A stretch of 50,646 nucleotides of DNA from an uncultured Phycisphaerales bacterium (GTDB taxonomy: Bacteria > Planctomycetota > Phycisphaerae > Sedimentisphaerales > Anaerobacaceae), in assembly GCA_937927975.1 (NCBI GenBank), contig CALEZT010000094.1, positions 1 through 50,646 on the forward strand, written 5' to 3'. The position numbers were made by a program, and so were the translations under genes. The stretch's first letter is position 1, and each line of letters begins with the position of its first letter. The notes beneath the pieces were generated by a model. It did not search any database and was not told where the DNA came from. It saw nothing but the letters and a program-made list of their open reading frames with translations. This document shows, piece after piece, positions 1-9,014 of this stretch.

Positions 1-473
1 CCATGCTATTGGCTCAAAGCGGAAAATCTCCTCCGCACGCCGCTTGGGGCGTGCCAGAACCACAAAAGTACGCGAAAACCGGATGAGCCTTCTTTCTTGG
101 TTCTTCACGGAATTGCGGTGATCATCGAAACCGCCGGAACGACACGCCCGAAGCGGCTCTGCAGGGTGAGTTTATCGCATTGCGGCCTCCGGCTTGAACG
201 CGAACGAGGCGTTCGCTTGCGGGACGGTACATCGCGCAGGGGCGTGCAACGCCCCGCCATGCTGGAGGCCCAACGCGTGAAACTCCCGCCGCGACGCGGC
301 GGAATCGGCGTTTTACCGATCCCCACAATTCCGTGACGGACTTCTTTTTTGCCCATCGGCTGTTTTGTTCCGCAGGAGGCTGTAACGCCGAAGGTTCGAC
401 TTGGACTAAACGTGCAGAAGGCGACAGGTCTTCGAAGTCAAAGTGGTCCAGTCATCAGAAAGCGAGGTAGCCT
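1..473. other. Non-coding leader region, strongly structured
   Basis: No convincing gene lies before the GLUG protein. Short open frames exist on both strands (about 97-336 plus, 105-356 minus), but they overlap each other over a foldback and carry no recognisable protein signature. Apart from the foldback at 105-336 (listed separately) there is an isolated hairpin at 35-54: a 7-bp stem GCACGCC/GGCGTGC with a 6-nt loop. The stretch 337-463 shows nothing else I can name. A Shine-Dalgarno-like GAGG at 464-467 serves the gene that starts at 474. Confidence 0.6.
105..336. other. Long imperfect foldback: candidate structured RNA or degenerate mobile repeat
   Basis: The two ends are inverted repeats: 105-123 pairs with 318-336 at 17 of 19 positions. 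The helix continues with 127-137 against 305-314 (one bulge, two G:T pairs). A second long helix pairs 168-182 with 271-285 and 184-193 with 261-270. It encloses two perfect 7-bp hairpins at 200-216 and 239-255, and another hairpin, 286-302, sits between the two long helices. Whether this acts as RNA or is a decayed DNA repeat cannot be told from one copy. Wobble pairs do not favour either strand: three positions are G:U only on the plus strand and three only on the minus strand. No known RNA family was recognised. Confidence 0.5.
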
Positions 474-2711
474 ATGTGGTGCGGCGCGAACAGCGGTCGG
501 AAGGCAGCGGTCATCGTGATGACGTTCTGGTTCGTCCTGCCGGCGCGGGCGGCGGGTTTTGCCGGCGGTACGGGCGAGGCAGGCAACCCATACCAGATCG
601 CCACGGCCGGTCAATTGATGTCTCTCGGATCGGACCCGAATCTGCTGAACAAGTGTTTCGTCCTTACCGCCGACCTCGACCTGGACCCCAACCTTCCCGG
701 CGGCAAGGTCTTCGAAGAGGCGGTCATTGCTCCGAGACCCGACAAGGCCGACCCGCGATATCTTGAGAATGCGTCGTTCTCCGGCGTCTTCGACGGTCGC
801 GGCCACGTCGTCCGAAATCTTACGATTCAGGGCGGGAGCTATCTCGGGCTATTCGGTCGGAACTCGGGCACGATCAGGAACCTGGGCATAGTGGATGCCC
901 GGATCATGGGTTCAGGCGACAACGTCGGCGCTCTGGTGGGGCATAGCTCGGGTACCGTGATAGAATGCCACTGTTTCGGCGTCGTCACCGGCGGGAACCG
1001 CGTGGGCGGGGTGGTTGGAACAGTCATGGCGGGCCAGATGATTCGGTGCCGGAGCGATGTCGAAACCACCGCCTTGGGCGAGTCTGCGGGCGGACTGGTC
1101 GGCTACAGTGCAGCAAGCCGCATTCTCATGAGTTGCAGTACCGGCCCCGTCCTCGGACAGCGGTATGTTGGGGGAGCGGGGGGGATCAATGAAGAAGGCA
1201 CGGTGGTTCACTGCTATGCCACCGGCGCGGTCACGGGTTCCAAGGGCGTCGCTGGGCTGATCGGATTCAATCGGAACGGCTCCGTGGTTCAGTGCTACAG
1301 CGCCGGTCTGGTCGCCGGAGAGTCCGATGTCGGCGGGCTGATCGGCTGGGATTCCGTCGCAGGACGGACGCGAGGCGTCGTCGAGGGCTGTTTCTGGGAC
1401 ACCGAGAGTTCGGGGCAACCTGCGAGCGCAGCCGGCATGGGCAGGACGACCGCCCAGATGCATGATATCGAGACCTTCCTGGCGGTCGGGTGGGATTTCG
1501 TCGATGAGGCCCGCAACGGCGTCTGTGGTTACTGGTGGATGCCCGCCGGCGAGTACCCTCGGCTGTGCTGGCACGATGGAGTGGCGCCCGTGATGCCTGA
1601 GGGATCGGGCACGGCGGAGGAACCCTATCTGCTTCGCGACGCGAACGACCTGGGCACGGTTTGGTTTGAGCCGCTGGCGCACTATCGCCTGGAGGGTTCC
1701 ATCGACTTGTCGGGGATTGGGTGGTCAGTGGCCGTGGTCCCTTGGTTTGAGGGAGGCTTCGACGGTACCGGGTACGCCATCAGCAATCTCCGCATCGAAG
1801 GCCACAGCTATTTGGGTTTGTTTGGAGAATCCAGCCCCGAGGCGGCCATCTTCAACCTTGCACTGGAGGCTGTGGATGTTCATGGCTCCGGCAACTACGT
1901 AGGCGCCCTGGCAGGCTGTAATCGGGGCGGCATCGCCTCGAGTTCCAGCACGGGCACGATTGCCGGCGCATGGCAGGTGGGCGGGCTCGCAGGCAGCAAC
2001 GAGGGCAGCATCACCGCCAGCCAGAGCACCGGCTCGGTTCATGCCGACGGAGAGGAAGCGGGTGGCCTCGTGGGCGTCAACTCCGGCAGCGTGACCGCGA
2101 GCCACAGCGCCGGCGCTGTCGGCGGGCATGGTCGCATCGGCGGCCTTGTGGGCCGGTGCGATCGCGATGGGACCATCCACAACAGCCACAGCGTCGCTTC
2201 GGTCGACGGAAACGCCAGGTATGTGGGCGGTTTGGTGGGCTACCATTCCGGCAGCATCACAGGCAGTCACAGCGCCGGCACGGTTGCGGGAGGCGACTAC
2301 GCCGGCGGTCTTGTGGGCAACAACTCGGGGCACATCGCTGCAAGTTACAGCCGCAGCACGGTTTCCGGCAGGCAACTCGTGGGCGGTTTCGCAGGTTTCA
2401 ATGGCGGCGACATCTCCATGAGCTACAGCACGGGTTTCGTCAGTGGCACGCACTTTGTAGGGGGCCTGGTAGGCGCCGGCAGGCCAGAAGGCGTCACCAG
2501 CAGCTTTTGGGACATCGAGACCTCGGGGCAGGCCGCGAGCGGAGCCGGCACGGGCAAGATGACGACCGAAATGCAGACAGCCGCCACGTTCCTTGACGCC
2601 CGCTGGGACTTCGAGGGGGAAACGACCAATGGGACGGAGGATCTCTGGTGGATCCTCGACGGACAGGACTACCCTCGCCTGTGGTGGGAACTCGACGGAG
2701 CCCGGATGTAG
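474..2711 (+). CDS. Secreted GLUG-motif repeat protein
   Basis: This 745-residue protein begins with a signal peptide (about residues 1-27, charged start, hydrophobic core, ARA-A cut region). The mature part is built of many GLUG-type repeats (GGLVG-x-N-x-G pattern with alternating Ser/Thr/Gly). It falls into two homologous halves, about residues 28-370 and 372-745. Each half opens with a G-T/E-A-E-x-PY motif followed by D-L and closes with FWD-x-E-x-SGQ, a TFL-x-WDF segment, a WW pair and YPRL. GLUG proteins are extracellular repeat proteins of uncertain role, often adhesive or associated with surface proteases, so no enzymatic function is claimed. The start at 474 has GAGG at 464-467, 6 nt upstream. 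The gene converges on the barrel gene at 2783-3724, with a perfect inverted repeat between them. Confidence 0.85.
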   Translation: MWCGANSGRKAAVIVMTFWFVLPARAAGFAGGTGEAGNPYQIATAGQLMSLGSDPNLLNKCFVLTADLDLDPNLPGGKVFEEAVIAPRPDKADPRYLENASFSGVFDGRGHVVRNLTIQGGSYLGLFGRNSGTIRNLGIVDARIMGSGDNVGALVGHSSGTVIECHCFGVVTGGNRVGGVVGTVMAGQMIRCRSDVETTALGESAGGLVGYSAASRILMSCSTGPVLGQRYVGGAGGINEEGTVVHCYATGAVTGSKGVAGLIGFNRNGSVVQCYSAGLVAGESDVGGLIGWDSVAGRTRGVVEGCFWDTESSGQPASAAGMGRTTAQMHDIETFLAVGWDFVDEARNGVCGYWWMPAGEYPRLCWHDGVAPVMPEGSGTAEEPYLLRDANDLGTVWFEPLAHYRLEGSIDLSGIGWSVAVVPWFEGGFDGTGYAISNLRIEGHSYLGLFGESSPEAAIFNLALEAVDVHGSGNYVGALAGCNRGGIASSSSTGTIAGAWQVGGLAGSNEGSITASQSTGSVHADGEEAGGLVGVNSGSVTASHSAGAVGGHGRIGGLVGRCDRDGTIHNSHSVASVDGNARYVGGLVGYHSGSITGSHSAGTVAGGDYAGGLVGNNSGHIAASYSRSTVSGRQLVGGFAGFNGGDISMSYSTGFVSGTHFVGGLVGAGRPEGVTSSFWDIETSGQAASGAGTGKMTTEMQTAATFLDARWDFEGETTNGTEDLWWILDGQDYPRLWWELDGARM

Positions 2712-2715
2712 AAGG

Positions 2716-2759
2716 GGGGACATGAAGTCCGACAGAATCCCGGCGGACTTCATGTCCCC
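2716..2759. terminator. Perfect 16-bp inverted repeat between convergent genes
   Basis: The arms 2716-2731 and 2744-2759 are exact reverse complements (GGGGACATGAAGTCCG) around a 12-nt loop, centred between the stops at 2711 and 2783. Position and perfect pairing fit a bidirectional terminator, but neither side has a T-run. It may therefore be Rho-assisted, or a dispersed intergenic repeat. Confidence 0.6.
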
Positions 2760-2782
2760 GCAAGAGGGCAGTTCACAGTCGA

Positions 2783-3724
2783 TTAGAAGTGGTGCACCAG
2801 TCTGACGACAAAGCGTTCGCCTTCGGGACGCGAATCCGACTCCGTTTCCCAGTAGGCGTTGAGGCACAGGTGCGTGTCCTGCGAGAAACTCACCAACGCG
2901 CCTGGTCCGATGGCCAAGACCATCTCTTCGTCTTCCAGGTCAATCGTAGCCCCGCCCTGCGTCTTGCCTTCGGTGGCGCTGATCTGCTTGAGCCAGTAGC
3001 CATTGACGCCCAGGCGGAGTTGCTTGGGCAGGACCTCGTAGGAGGTGGCGAAGTTGGCGTGGACGGCCTCGCCCGCCTGGACGCTGTCCAGGCCGAAGCC
3101 CACGAACGGGTCGTCGTTCTCGGCGTTCCAGAGATAATGGAATCGTCCGGAGACGGTCCACTTGGGCGTGACGAAATAGGTGCCCGCCCAGTAGGGGTTG
3201 AACGAGAAGGCGTTGGCCCCGGGATTGAGGACCTTGTCGTCGTCGTAGCTGCCGCTGGGGAAGATCATCTGGAACTCGGCGCGATGCATGAAGATCGGTC
3301 CGTTGGCGCCCATGATCGGGTCCCACTGCAGATAGGGACCGACCAGGAGGTCGCCGACGCCGCTGCTGTTGGTGGACAGGATGGCATCGGGAGAGGCGTC
3401 GAGCCAGACGACCGGGACGATGACATCGAGGCCCCACTTGCCGCCGAAGAGGACCGGGGTGTTCGACTGATAGATGAACTGGTTGAGGCTCACCCAGGCG
3501 TCGATGTCCGCTCCTGCGGTGGGAAACCCTGCATCGGAGAAACAGTCGGCGGTGTAGTACTGGACGTACTCTGTGAAGTAGAAGCCGGGACCGGCCGGCG
3601 GACCGCCGTCCATGAAGCTGGTGAAGCCGAGATTGACCGACGGCTGCTGATACGCGAACGCAGGCGTCAATACCACCAACGCCGTCAGGCATGCCGCTGC
3701 CAGAAGACTCTGCAATTTCTCCAT
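2783..3724 (-). CDS. Outer-membrane beta-barrel, phenol-MetA-like transporter family
   Basis: This 313-residue protein has a clear Sec signal peptide (residues 1-24, MEKLQSLL... to AFA). The rest is rich in alternating aromatic and polar strands, with patterns such as YLQWDPIMG and YWAGTYFVTPKWTVSGRFHYLW. It ends in a C-terminal Phe (RLVHHF), as outer-membrane barrels do. The pattern fits the 'putative MetA-pathway of phenol degradation' family (PF13557), whose members are annotated as transporters from barrel prediction rather than from shown substrates. The start has GGAG about 9 nt upstream on the minus strand. It is transcribed convergently with the GLUG gene and divergently from ftsW. 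The substrate is unknown. Confidence 0.7.
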   Translation of the reverse strand: MEKLQSLLAAACLTALVVLTPAFAYQQPSVNLGFTSFMDGGPPAGPGFYFTEYVQYYTADCFSDAGFPTAGADIDAWVSLNQFIYQSNTPVLFGGKWGLDVIVPVVWLDASPDAILSTNSSGVGDLLVGPYLQWDPIMGANGPIFMHRAEFQMIFPSGSYDDDKVLNPGANAFSFNPYWAGTYFVTPKWTVSGRFHYLWNAENDDPFVGFGLDSVQAGEAVHANFATSYEVLPKQLRLGVNGYWLKQISATEGKTQGGATIDLEDEEMVLAIGPGALVSFSQDTHLCLNAYWETESDSRPEGERFVVRLVHHF

Positions 3725-4033
3725 CTGTGGATCTCCAAAACCATGTGTCGATTTCGCGAGTCGCCCGCACAGGAAACTCTCAGACTCTCAAGCAAACTGG
3801 GCATAGATTGCTCGCAGGGAAGGGGCTTGTCAAGCATATTTCCCGAGCCCGTGGATATGGATATCGTTTTCGCGGACCGCAGGGCGTCCGGCGGCTCAAG
3901 GAGGCCATGCCGCGACGCGTCTGAGTATTTCTGTAGAACCAAGCCTCGATCTGCCGAAAACACCCATCAGAGAGTACATTTCCGGACTCTTTCTGGTTGG
4001 GTTGTGAGTCAAATGCTTGCCATAGATGGTGTT
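3725..4033. other. Divergent intergenic region upstream of the barrel gene and ftsW
   Basis: About 309 bp without a supported gene. It must hold the promoters of the barrel gene (minus) and of ftsW (plus), but I see no convincing -35/-10 pair. An open frame running through it in the ftsW frame has no start signal and is treated as a shadow. Confidence 0.5.
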
Positions 4034-5188
4034 ATGAGTTCCGTAAGCAGCAGGTTGTCCAATGTGATCGCTATGGTGGTTCTGTTCCTGATGGCGGCCG
4101 GGGCGGTGATGGTGTTTTCCGCCGGGGCCAATGTCGGGTACGAATTCGACTTGCGGCGATTCTACGAATTCCCAGGTCTTCGACAGATCCTGTTCTTCCC
4201 CATCGCGGTATTGGTGCTGTTTCTCGCGTCGGCGCCGAGCCACCAGTTCTGGAACCTTCGCGACCGCTGGTACAAGTGGCCCACGGTGTGGTTGCTCTTT
4301 ATCGCTTGCGTGCTGCTTGTCGTCGCGCACGTGGCGGGCCCCGAGGTCAACGGCGCCCGGCGGTGGGTGCGAATCCCGATGGGACCGGCGAGCATCAGCT
4401 TTCAGCCGTCGGAACTGGCCAAGTGGATGACGATCTTCTTCCTGGCCGGCATGTGCGCCAGGATCGGGCCGGACATCAAGCGATACTGGACGCGATTTCT
4501 CCCGCTGTGCTCGGTAGTCGGTCTGGTCTGCGGGCTCGTCGTCCTGGAGGATTTCGGCACCGCGGCGTTCATCGCCCTCATCAGTTTCATCCTGCTCGCT
4601 GTCGCGGGGGTCCGATGGTGGCACGTCCTGACGTTGGCGCCGCCGGCCGGCGCGGGGTTTGTGATGGCGCTGTTTGCGTCTCCCCATCGCATGAAGAGAC
4701 TGGAGGCGTTTCTCCACCCGGACCGAATGGTCGATTCCGTTCGATACCAGGTCAATCAGTCGCTGGTCGCCATCGGCTCCGGCGGCGTCTGGGGCAAGGG
4801 ACTCGGACAAGGCACCTGCAAGTACGGCCATGTGCCCGAGGACACCACCGATTTCATTTTCTCGATCGTGGCCGAGGAACTGGGTCTTGTCGGAACGATC
4901 GGGATCATTTCGTTGTTCGTTCTCTTCGTCTTCCTGGGCATGGCGGTCGTGATGCGGTGCCGGGACCCGTTTGGCCGGCTGCTGTCGGCGGGGATCGTGC
5001 TGGCCATTGGCATCCAGGCAGCCATCAACATCGCCGTGGTGACGGACGTCGGACCCACCAAAGGCATCCCGCTGCCGTTCGTCAGCGCCGGAGGCACCAG
5101 CATGCTGATCTCCGCTGCGGCGGTTGGGGTGCTCCTGAATATCGCGGCGTACGGTTCTTCCGACGACAATTCTCTAAGTCCTGATTGA
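4034..5188 (+). CDS. ftsW: FtsW/RodA-family peptidoglycan glycosyltransferase (SEDS)
   Basis: SEDS proteins polymerise lipid II into glycan strands in the cytoplasmic membrane together with a class B PBP. This 384-residue protein has about nine to ten hydrophobic segments. It carries the family signatures GARRWVRIP...SFQPSELAK (about residues 102-135), DFIFSIVAEELG with the expected catalytic Asp at 273, and GIPLPFVSAGGTSM near the C terminus. The last differs slightly from the usual SYGGSS. The ATG at 4034 gives a normal N terminus. An in-frame ATG at 4013 and a GTG at 4004 are alternatives, and none has a strong ribosome site. FtsW rather than RodA is preferred because murG follows 3.8 kb downstream on the same strand, but that assignment is not certain. 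Confidence 0.85.
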   Translation: MSSVSSRLSNVIAMVVLFLMAAGAVMVFSAGANVGYEFDLRRFYEFPGLRQILFFPIAVLVLFLASAPSHQFWNLRDRWYKWPTVWLLFIACVLLVVAHVAGPEVNGARRWVRIPMGPASISFQPSELAKWMTIFFLAGMCARIGPDIKRYWTRFLPLCSVVGLVCGLVVLEDFGTAAFIALISFILLAVAGVRWWHVLTLAPPAGAGFVMALFASPHRMKRLEAFLHPDRMVDSVRYQVNQSLVAIGSGGVWGKGLGQGTCKYGHVPEDTTDFIFSIVAEELGLVGTIGIISLFVLFVFLGMAVVMRCRDPFGRLLSAGIVLAIGIQAAINIAVVTDVGPTKGIPLPFVSAGGTSMLISAAAVGVLLNIAAYGSSDDNSLSPD

Positions 5189-5255
5189 ATCATGAGTTAG
5201 GGCGATCTTGCTGCCGGAGAGGCTGTTTGCGCGTGCTTTTTCGACAGGTTTCTGC

Positions 5256-5261
5256 TATAAT
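5256..5261 (+). promoter_or_regulatory. Possible -10 box upstream of the subtilase gene
   Basis: An exact TATAAT lies 115 bp before the subtilase gene in otherwise GC-rich DNA. No good -35 is present at the right distance, so this is only a candidate. It suggests the protease gene has its own promoter rather than depending on ftsW. Confidence 0.3.
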
Positions 5262-5370
5262 CCATGATGTATGGGTCTGGTTCTGCGCTCTGGGGTGAAG
5301 ACATGGGGGTCGCTGGTCGCCTTTTCGAAAGGGTGGTGAAATCGGATTAGGGCGTTCCATCGCGGTTTCG

Positions 5371-8300
5371 TTGCTGACGCTGGCCGTCGTCGCATCGCTT
5401 GCGCCAACTTCGGCCGGCAGCTCTCGCTTCACGCCCAATGAGATCATCGTCAAATTCCGAACCCAGCCGACGGATGCGTTCTCAGAATCGTTCGGGGCTG
5501 ATGCCAAGCCGATTCCGCAAGGTGACTTCCAGACCTCTGAAGGTCGTATCCATGTTCGAGAGTGGGTCCCCTTGATGAGGGGAAAGGGCCTCGGTCGCCA
5601 GAGGCCTCAGGAGGCCCAGGACTCGTCCGCCCATCGCATGGCCGGCCGGAACCGACGTCGATCTCCCGCCGAAGACGGTGCGGCGGGGACCAACCCCTCG
5701 CCCGATTTCGACAGGATCTATCGCATCAAGCTGGATCCCGAAGGCGACGCCAGCCTGGAGGAAGTTCTGGCAGCCTATCGAGGCCGGGCCGATGTGGAGT
5801 TTGCCGAGTTCAATCCGGTGATTTCGATCTGCGCCACGCCGGGCGATCCATCGTACGGCCGGCAATGGTCTCTCGCGAAGATCCAGGCTCCCCAGGCATG
5901 GGACACTTGCCAGGGGGATATCGAGATCGTAGTCGCGATCATCGACACCGGCGTAGACTACAAGCATCGCGATCTCCAGGGCAATCTCTGGGTGAACGAA
6001 GCGGAGTTGAACGGCGTCCCCGGCGTCGACGACGACCGCAACGGCTACGCGGACGATGTCTACGGTTACAACTTCGCCTACAACAACAGCGACCCTATGG
6101 ACGATCACGGGCACGGCACGCATTGCGCCGGCATCGTCGCCGCGGTGGGCGACAATGGCCTGGATGTCGCCGGTGTCTGCTGGCGAGCCCGGATCATGCC
6201 CATCAAGATTCTGGGGGGCGAGGGCGACGGCACTGCCGCCGATGCGGTGCCGGCCATCTATTATGCCGTGGCCAACGGAGCCGACATCATCTCCGGCAGT
6301 TGGGGCGGCCCCGACAGTTCGGAGGCCCTTCGCCAGGCGATCGCCTACGCACAGCGCCACGGCGTGATCGTCGTGGCGGCCGCGGGCAATGAAAACTCCT
6401 CCTCGCCGTACTATCCTGCTGCCTATTCGAACGTTCTGTCGGTGGCTGCGACGGATTCCAGCGACCGTCGGTGGTCCCTGTCGAATTATGGGGACTGGGT
6501 CGATGTCGCGGCTCCAGGACGTGAAATCGTGTCGTTGGGCAGAAGCACGTCGGGCAGCACAGGGGGATCGCTCATCAGCACCAAGTCCGGGACGTCCATG
6601 GCTGCCCCCCACGTGTCCGGCGCCTGCGCATTGCTGCTTTCGGCCAATCCGCTGCTGACGAGCGAAGAAGTCCTGGAGATCCTGACGACAACCGGCGATC
6701 CCATCGCCGCCGGAATCTGCTCCTCGAACACCCGGCTGAACGTCCACAACGCCCTGCGCGCGGCGATTCCCTCCAGCGGTCGCGTCCGGCTGGACCGCCA
6801 GCGTTATGCCCAGGATGCCTCGGTGGGCATCCTGGTCGCGGATTGGGATCTGCGCGGCGCCGGTCCGCAAGTGGTGCGGATCGACGCAGCCAGCGGCGAC
6901 AAGGAGGCTGTGACCCTGTTCGAGTCGGAAGTCTCGCTCGGCGTGTTCCGTGGCGAGATCGTCGTTCGCAAAGCGGCGCCTGTTCTGGGCGACGGCGTCC
7001 TTCAGATCCAGAACGGACAAGATTTCGTCGTCCAGTATCGGGACGCGGACGATGGTCTCGGCCATGCGGGCCAGTGGCGTGTGGCGGTGGCCGCGGTGGA
7101 TTATCAGCCGCCGACGGTTCTGGACGTCCATGCGGTGGTCAGCGGCGTCGCCGCGACGATCCGCGTCCTGGCCGGCGAGCCCGTCCGCACGGAGATTCGG
7201 TACGGCCAGACGGGCGGCGGACCCTACGACTGGGTCGAGAGGGAGTCGCAGTTTTTCGAATCGCCCAACATCGGGATCAGCGGTCTGAGGCCGCGGACAA
7301 CGTACTACTTCGAGGTGGTGCTGACCGATGAAGCGGGCAACGCGACGCTGGCGAACAACGCCGGATCGGGGTACACCTTCGTCACGGCCAGTCGTACGCA
7401 GGGGTTGCAGGTGCCGAGCGGTTACGCGACGATCCAGGACGCGATCGACGACGCGGTCGATGGCGACACAATCTGGGTCGCGGATGGAACCTACTCCGGC
7501 GCAGGCAACCGGGATATCGACTTCCGAGGCAAGGCGATCACCGTCAGGAGCGAGAACGGCCCCTCCGGCTGCATCATCGATTGCCAGGGCCAGGGACGCG
7601 CTTTCTACTTCCACAGCGGTGAGACCGCATCGAGCGTGCTCGACGGGTTCACCCTCGCCAATGGCGGCAACAACAGCTACGGCGGCGGCATCCGCTGCAT
7701 GGGCAGCAGCCCGACCATCCGCAACTGCGTCTTCCTGAGGAATTCCGCAGACCTCTACGGCGGAGGCCTGTGCAACTGCTACGGCAGCCATCCCACGGTC
7801 GTCGATTGCGTCTTTCAGGAGAACGCGTGCTCGCAGTCGAGCATTTCCGGCCGAGGCGGCGGCATGGCCAACCGTCACGGCAGCAGTCCCATCGTCAGCA
7901 ACTGCACTTTCCTGGACAATTCGGTCGGCCACAACGCCGGGGCGCTGGGCAATTTCGACGCCAGCAGTCCTCGGGTCACGCGATGCGCCTTCCAGGGCAA
8001 CAAGGCCATCCTCACCGGCGGAGCGGTCGGCAACTGGCAGGACTGTCGGCCTGTCTTCCGGGAGTGTGTCTTTTCGGACAATTATGCCGGCGACGGGGCA
8101 GGCGCCGTCGCCAACATGTCCGCCAGCGGATCGGTGTTCGAGAACTGCATCTTCAGCGGCAACCGGACCGACGGGCTTGGCGGCGCCATGAAGAACTTCG
8201 ACGCCGTCGCGGTGGTCGGCAACTGTACGGTCGTCGGCAACCAGGCGGGATTGTCCTGCGGCGGGATCTGGAGCGGCCTGGGCAGCTACGTGCAGATCGA

Positions 8301-8898
8301 CAACTGCATCCTCTGGGGCAATGCCGCCGGGCGCAACGATCAGCAGACCGAGTCTTCGCAGATTTTGGCTGAAAGCAGCGACGTTCGACTGCGGTACTGC
8401 GACGTGCAGAATTGGAGCGGACAACTGGGCGGCATGGGCAATTTTGGCCTGGACCCGCTGTTCGTCGACGCGGCGGGCGGGGACTATCATCTCCGAAGCG
8501 AAGGCCGGAGATGGGATAGTCTGCAAAAGCAGTGGGTGAGCGACTCGGAAACGAGTCCCTGCATCGACGCAGGCAATCCAGGATCTGCGCTCGGGAGGGA
8601 ACCGCTGGCTTTGCCGGATGAACTCGAGAGCACGCTTCTTCTCAACCGTCGTGTCGATGTGGGCGCGTTCGGCGGAACGGGCGAGGCGAGTCTTGCCCCT
8701 GAAGGTTGGAGCCTGATGGCCGACGCAAACAACGATGGTTGCGTCGATTGGATGGACTTCATCTGCATGGCTGCGAACTGGGCACAGAGCGTTGTTCAGT
8801 GCGAGGCAGACCTGACGCGAGATGGACGGGTCGATGGGGCGGATCTGACGCTCCTGGCAGGCGAATGGCGGCGCCAGAAACGCGCGTTTGTTCCCTGA
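5371..8898 (+). CDS. Secreted subtilisin-like (S8) protease with beta-helix and dockerin-like tail
   Basis: This protein of about 1175 residues is a multidomain exported protease. After a hydrophobic export signal and a prodomain-like region, the S8 domain (about residues 160-470) has the catalytic triad: Asp192 in IDTGVD, His248 in HGHGTHCAG and Ser409 in SGTSMAAPH. Then come linker/Ig-like domains, a right-handed beta-helix (about 685-1010, opening with a TIQDAIDDA segment) and two EF-hand-like dockerin repeats (about 1116-1168; D-A-N-N-D-G and D-L-T-R-D-G). Dockerin-like tails are typical of secreted planctomycete proteins. No ATG or GTG lies in the open frame. TTG 5371 leaves the signal peptide without a positive charge, while ATC 5341, preceded by GGGTGGTGA, would give MGLGRS ahead of the hydrophobic core. 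The true start is unsettled. Confidence 0.88.
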   Translation: MLTLAVVASLAPTSAGSSRFTPNEIIVKFRTQPTDAFSESFGADAKPIPQGDFQTSEGRIHVREWVPLMRGKGLGRQRPQEAQDSSAHRMAGRNRRRSPAEDGAAGTNPSPDFDRIYRIKLDPEGDASLEEVLAAYRGRADVEFAEFNPVISICATPGDPSYGRQWSLAKIQAPQAWDTCQGDIEIVVAIIDTGVDYKHRDLQGNLWVNEAELNGVPGVDDDRNGYADDVYGYNFAYNNSDPMDDHGHGTHCAGIVAAVGDNGLDVAGVCWRARIMPIKILGGEGDGTAADAVPAIYYAVANGADIISGSWGGPDSSEALRQAIAYAQRHGVIVVAAAGNENSSSPYYPAAYSNVLSVAATDSSDRRWSLSNYGDWVDVAAPGREIVSLGRSTSGSTGGSLISTKSGTSMAAPHVSGACALLLSANPLLTSEEVLEILTTTGDPIAAGICSSNTRLNVHNALRAAIPSSGRVRLDRQRYAQDASVGILVADWDLRGAGPQVVRIDAASGDKEAVTLFESEVSLGVFRGEIVVRKAAPVLGDGVLQIQNGQDFVVQYRDADDGLGHAGQWRVAVAAVDYQPPTVLDVHAVVSGVAATIRVLAGEPVRTEIRYGQTGGGPYDWVERESQFFESPNIGISGLRPRTTYYFEVVLTDEAGNATLANNAGSGYTFVTASRTQGLQVPSGYATIQDAIDDAVDGDTIWVADGTYSGAGNRDIDFRGKAITVRSENGPSGCIIDCQGQGRAFYFHSGETASSVLDGFTLANGGNNSYGGGIRCMGSSPTIRNCVFLRNSADLYGGGLCNCYGSHPTVVDCVFQENACSQSSISGRGGGMANRHGSSPIVSNCTFLDNSVGHNAGALGNFDASSPRVTRCAFQGNKAILTGGAVGNWQDCRPVFRECVFSDNYAGDGAGAVANMSASGSVFENCIFSGNRTDGLGGAMKNFDAVAVVGNCTVVGNQAGLSCGGIWSGLGSYVQIDNCILWGNAAGRNDQQTESSQILAESSDVRLRYCDVQNWSGQLGGMGNFGLDPLFVDAAGGDYHLRSEGRRWDSLQKQWVSDSETSPCIDAGNPGSALGREPLALPDELESTLLLNRRVDVGAFGGTGEASLAPEGWSLMADANNDGCVDWMDFICMAANWAQSVVQCEADLTRDGRVDGADLTLLAGEWRRQKRAFVP

Positions 8899-9014
8899 GA
8901 GGGCTCTCCCACAAAACAGTGTACAACCGCGACCCTCGGTGGTAAGGATAGAGATCGGCTCCATGGTGGAAAGGTCGGCAGGGGCCGGATGCGTGGGCGG
9001 GCAAGGAGGCCAGT

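Noticed and set aside
97..356. Small open frames on both strands over the foldback
   Set aside because: Both follow from an inverted repeat region, overlap each other and lack ribosome sites.
474..2711. CRISPR-like or tandem DNA repeat in the GLUG gene
   Set aside because: The repetition is at protein level with diverged codons, and no spacer pattern exists.
2789..4033. Long open frame joined upstream to ftsW
   Set aside because: It is antisense to the barrel gene, has no export or domain signal, and the ftsW protein clearly starts at about 4034.
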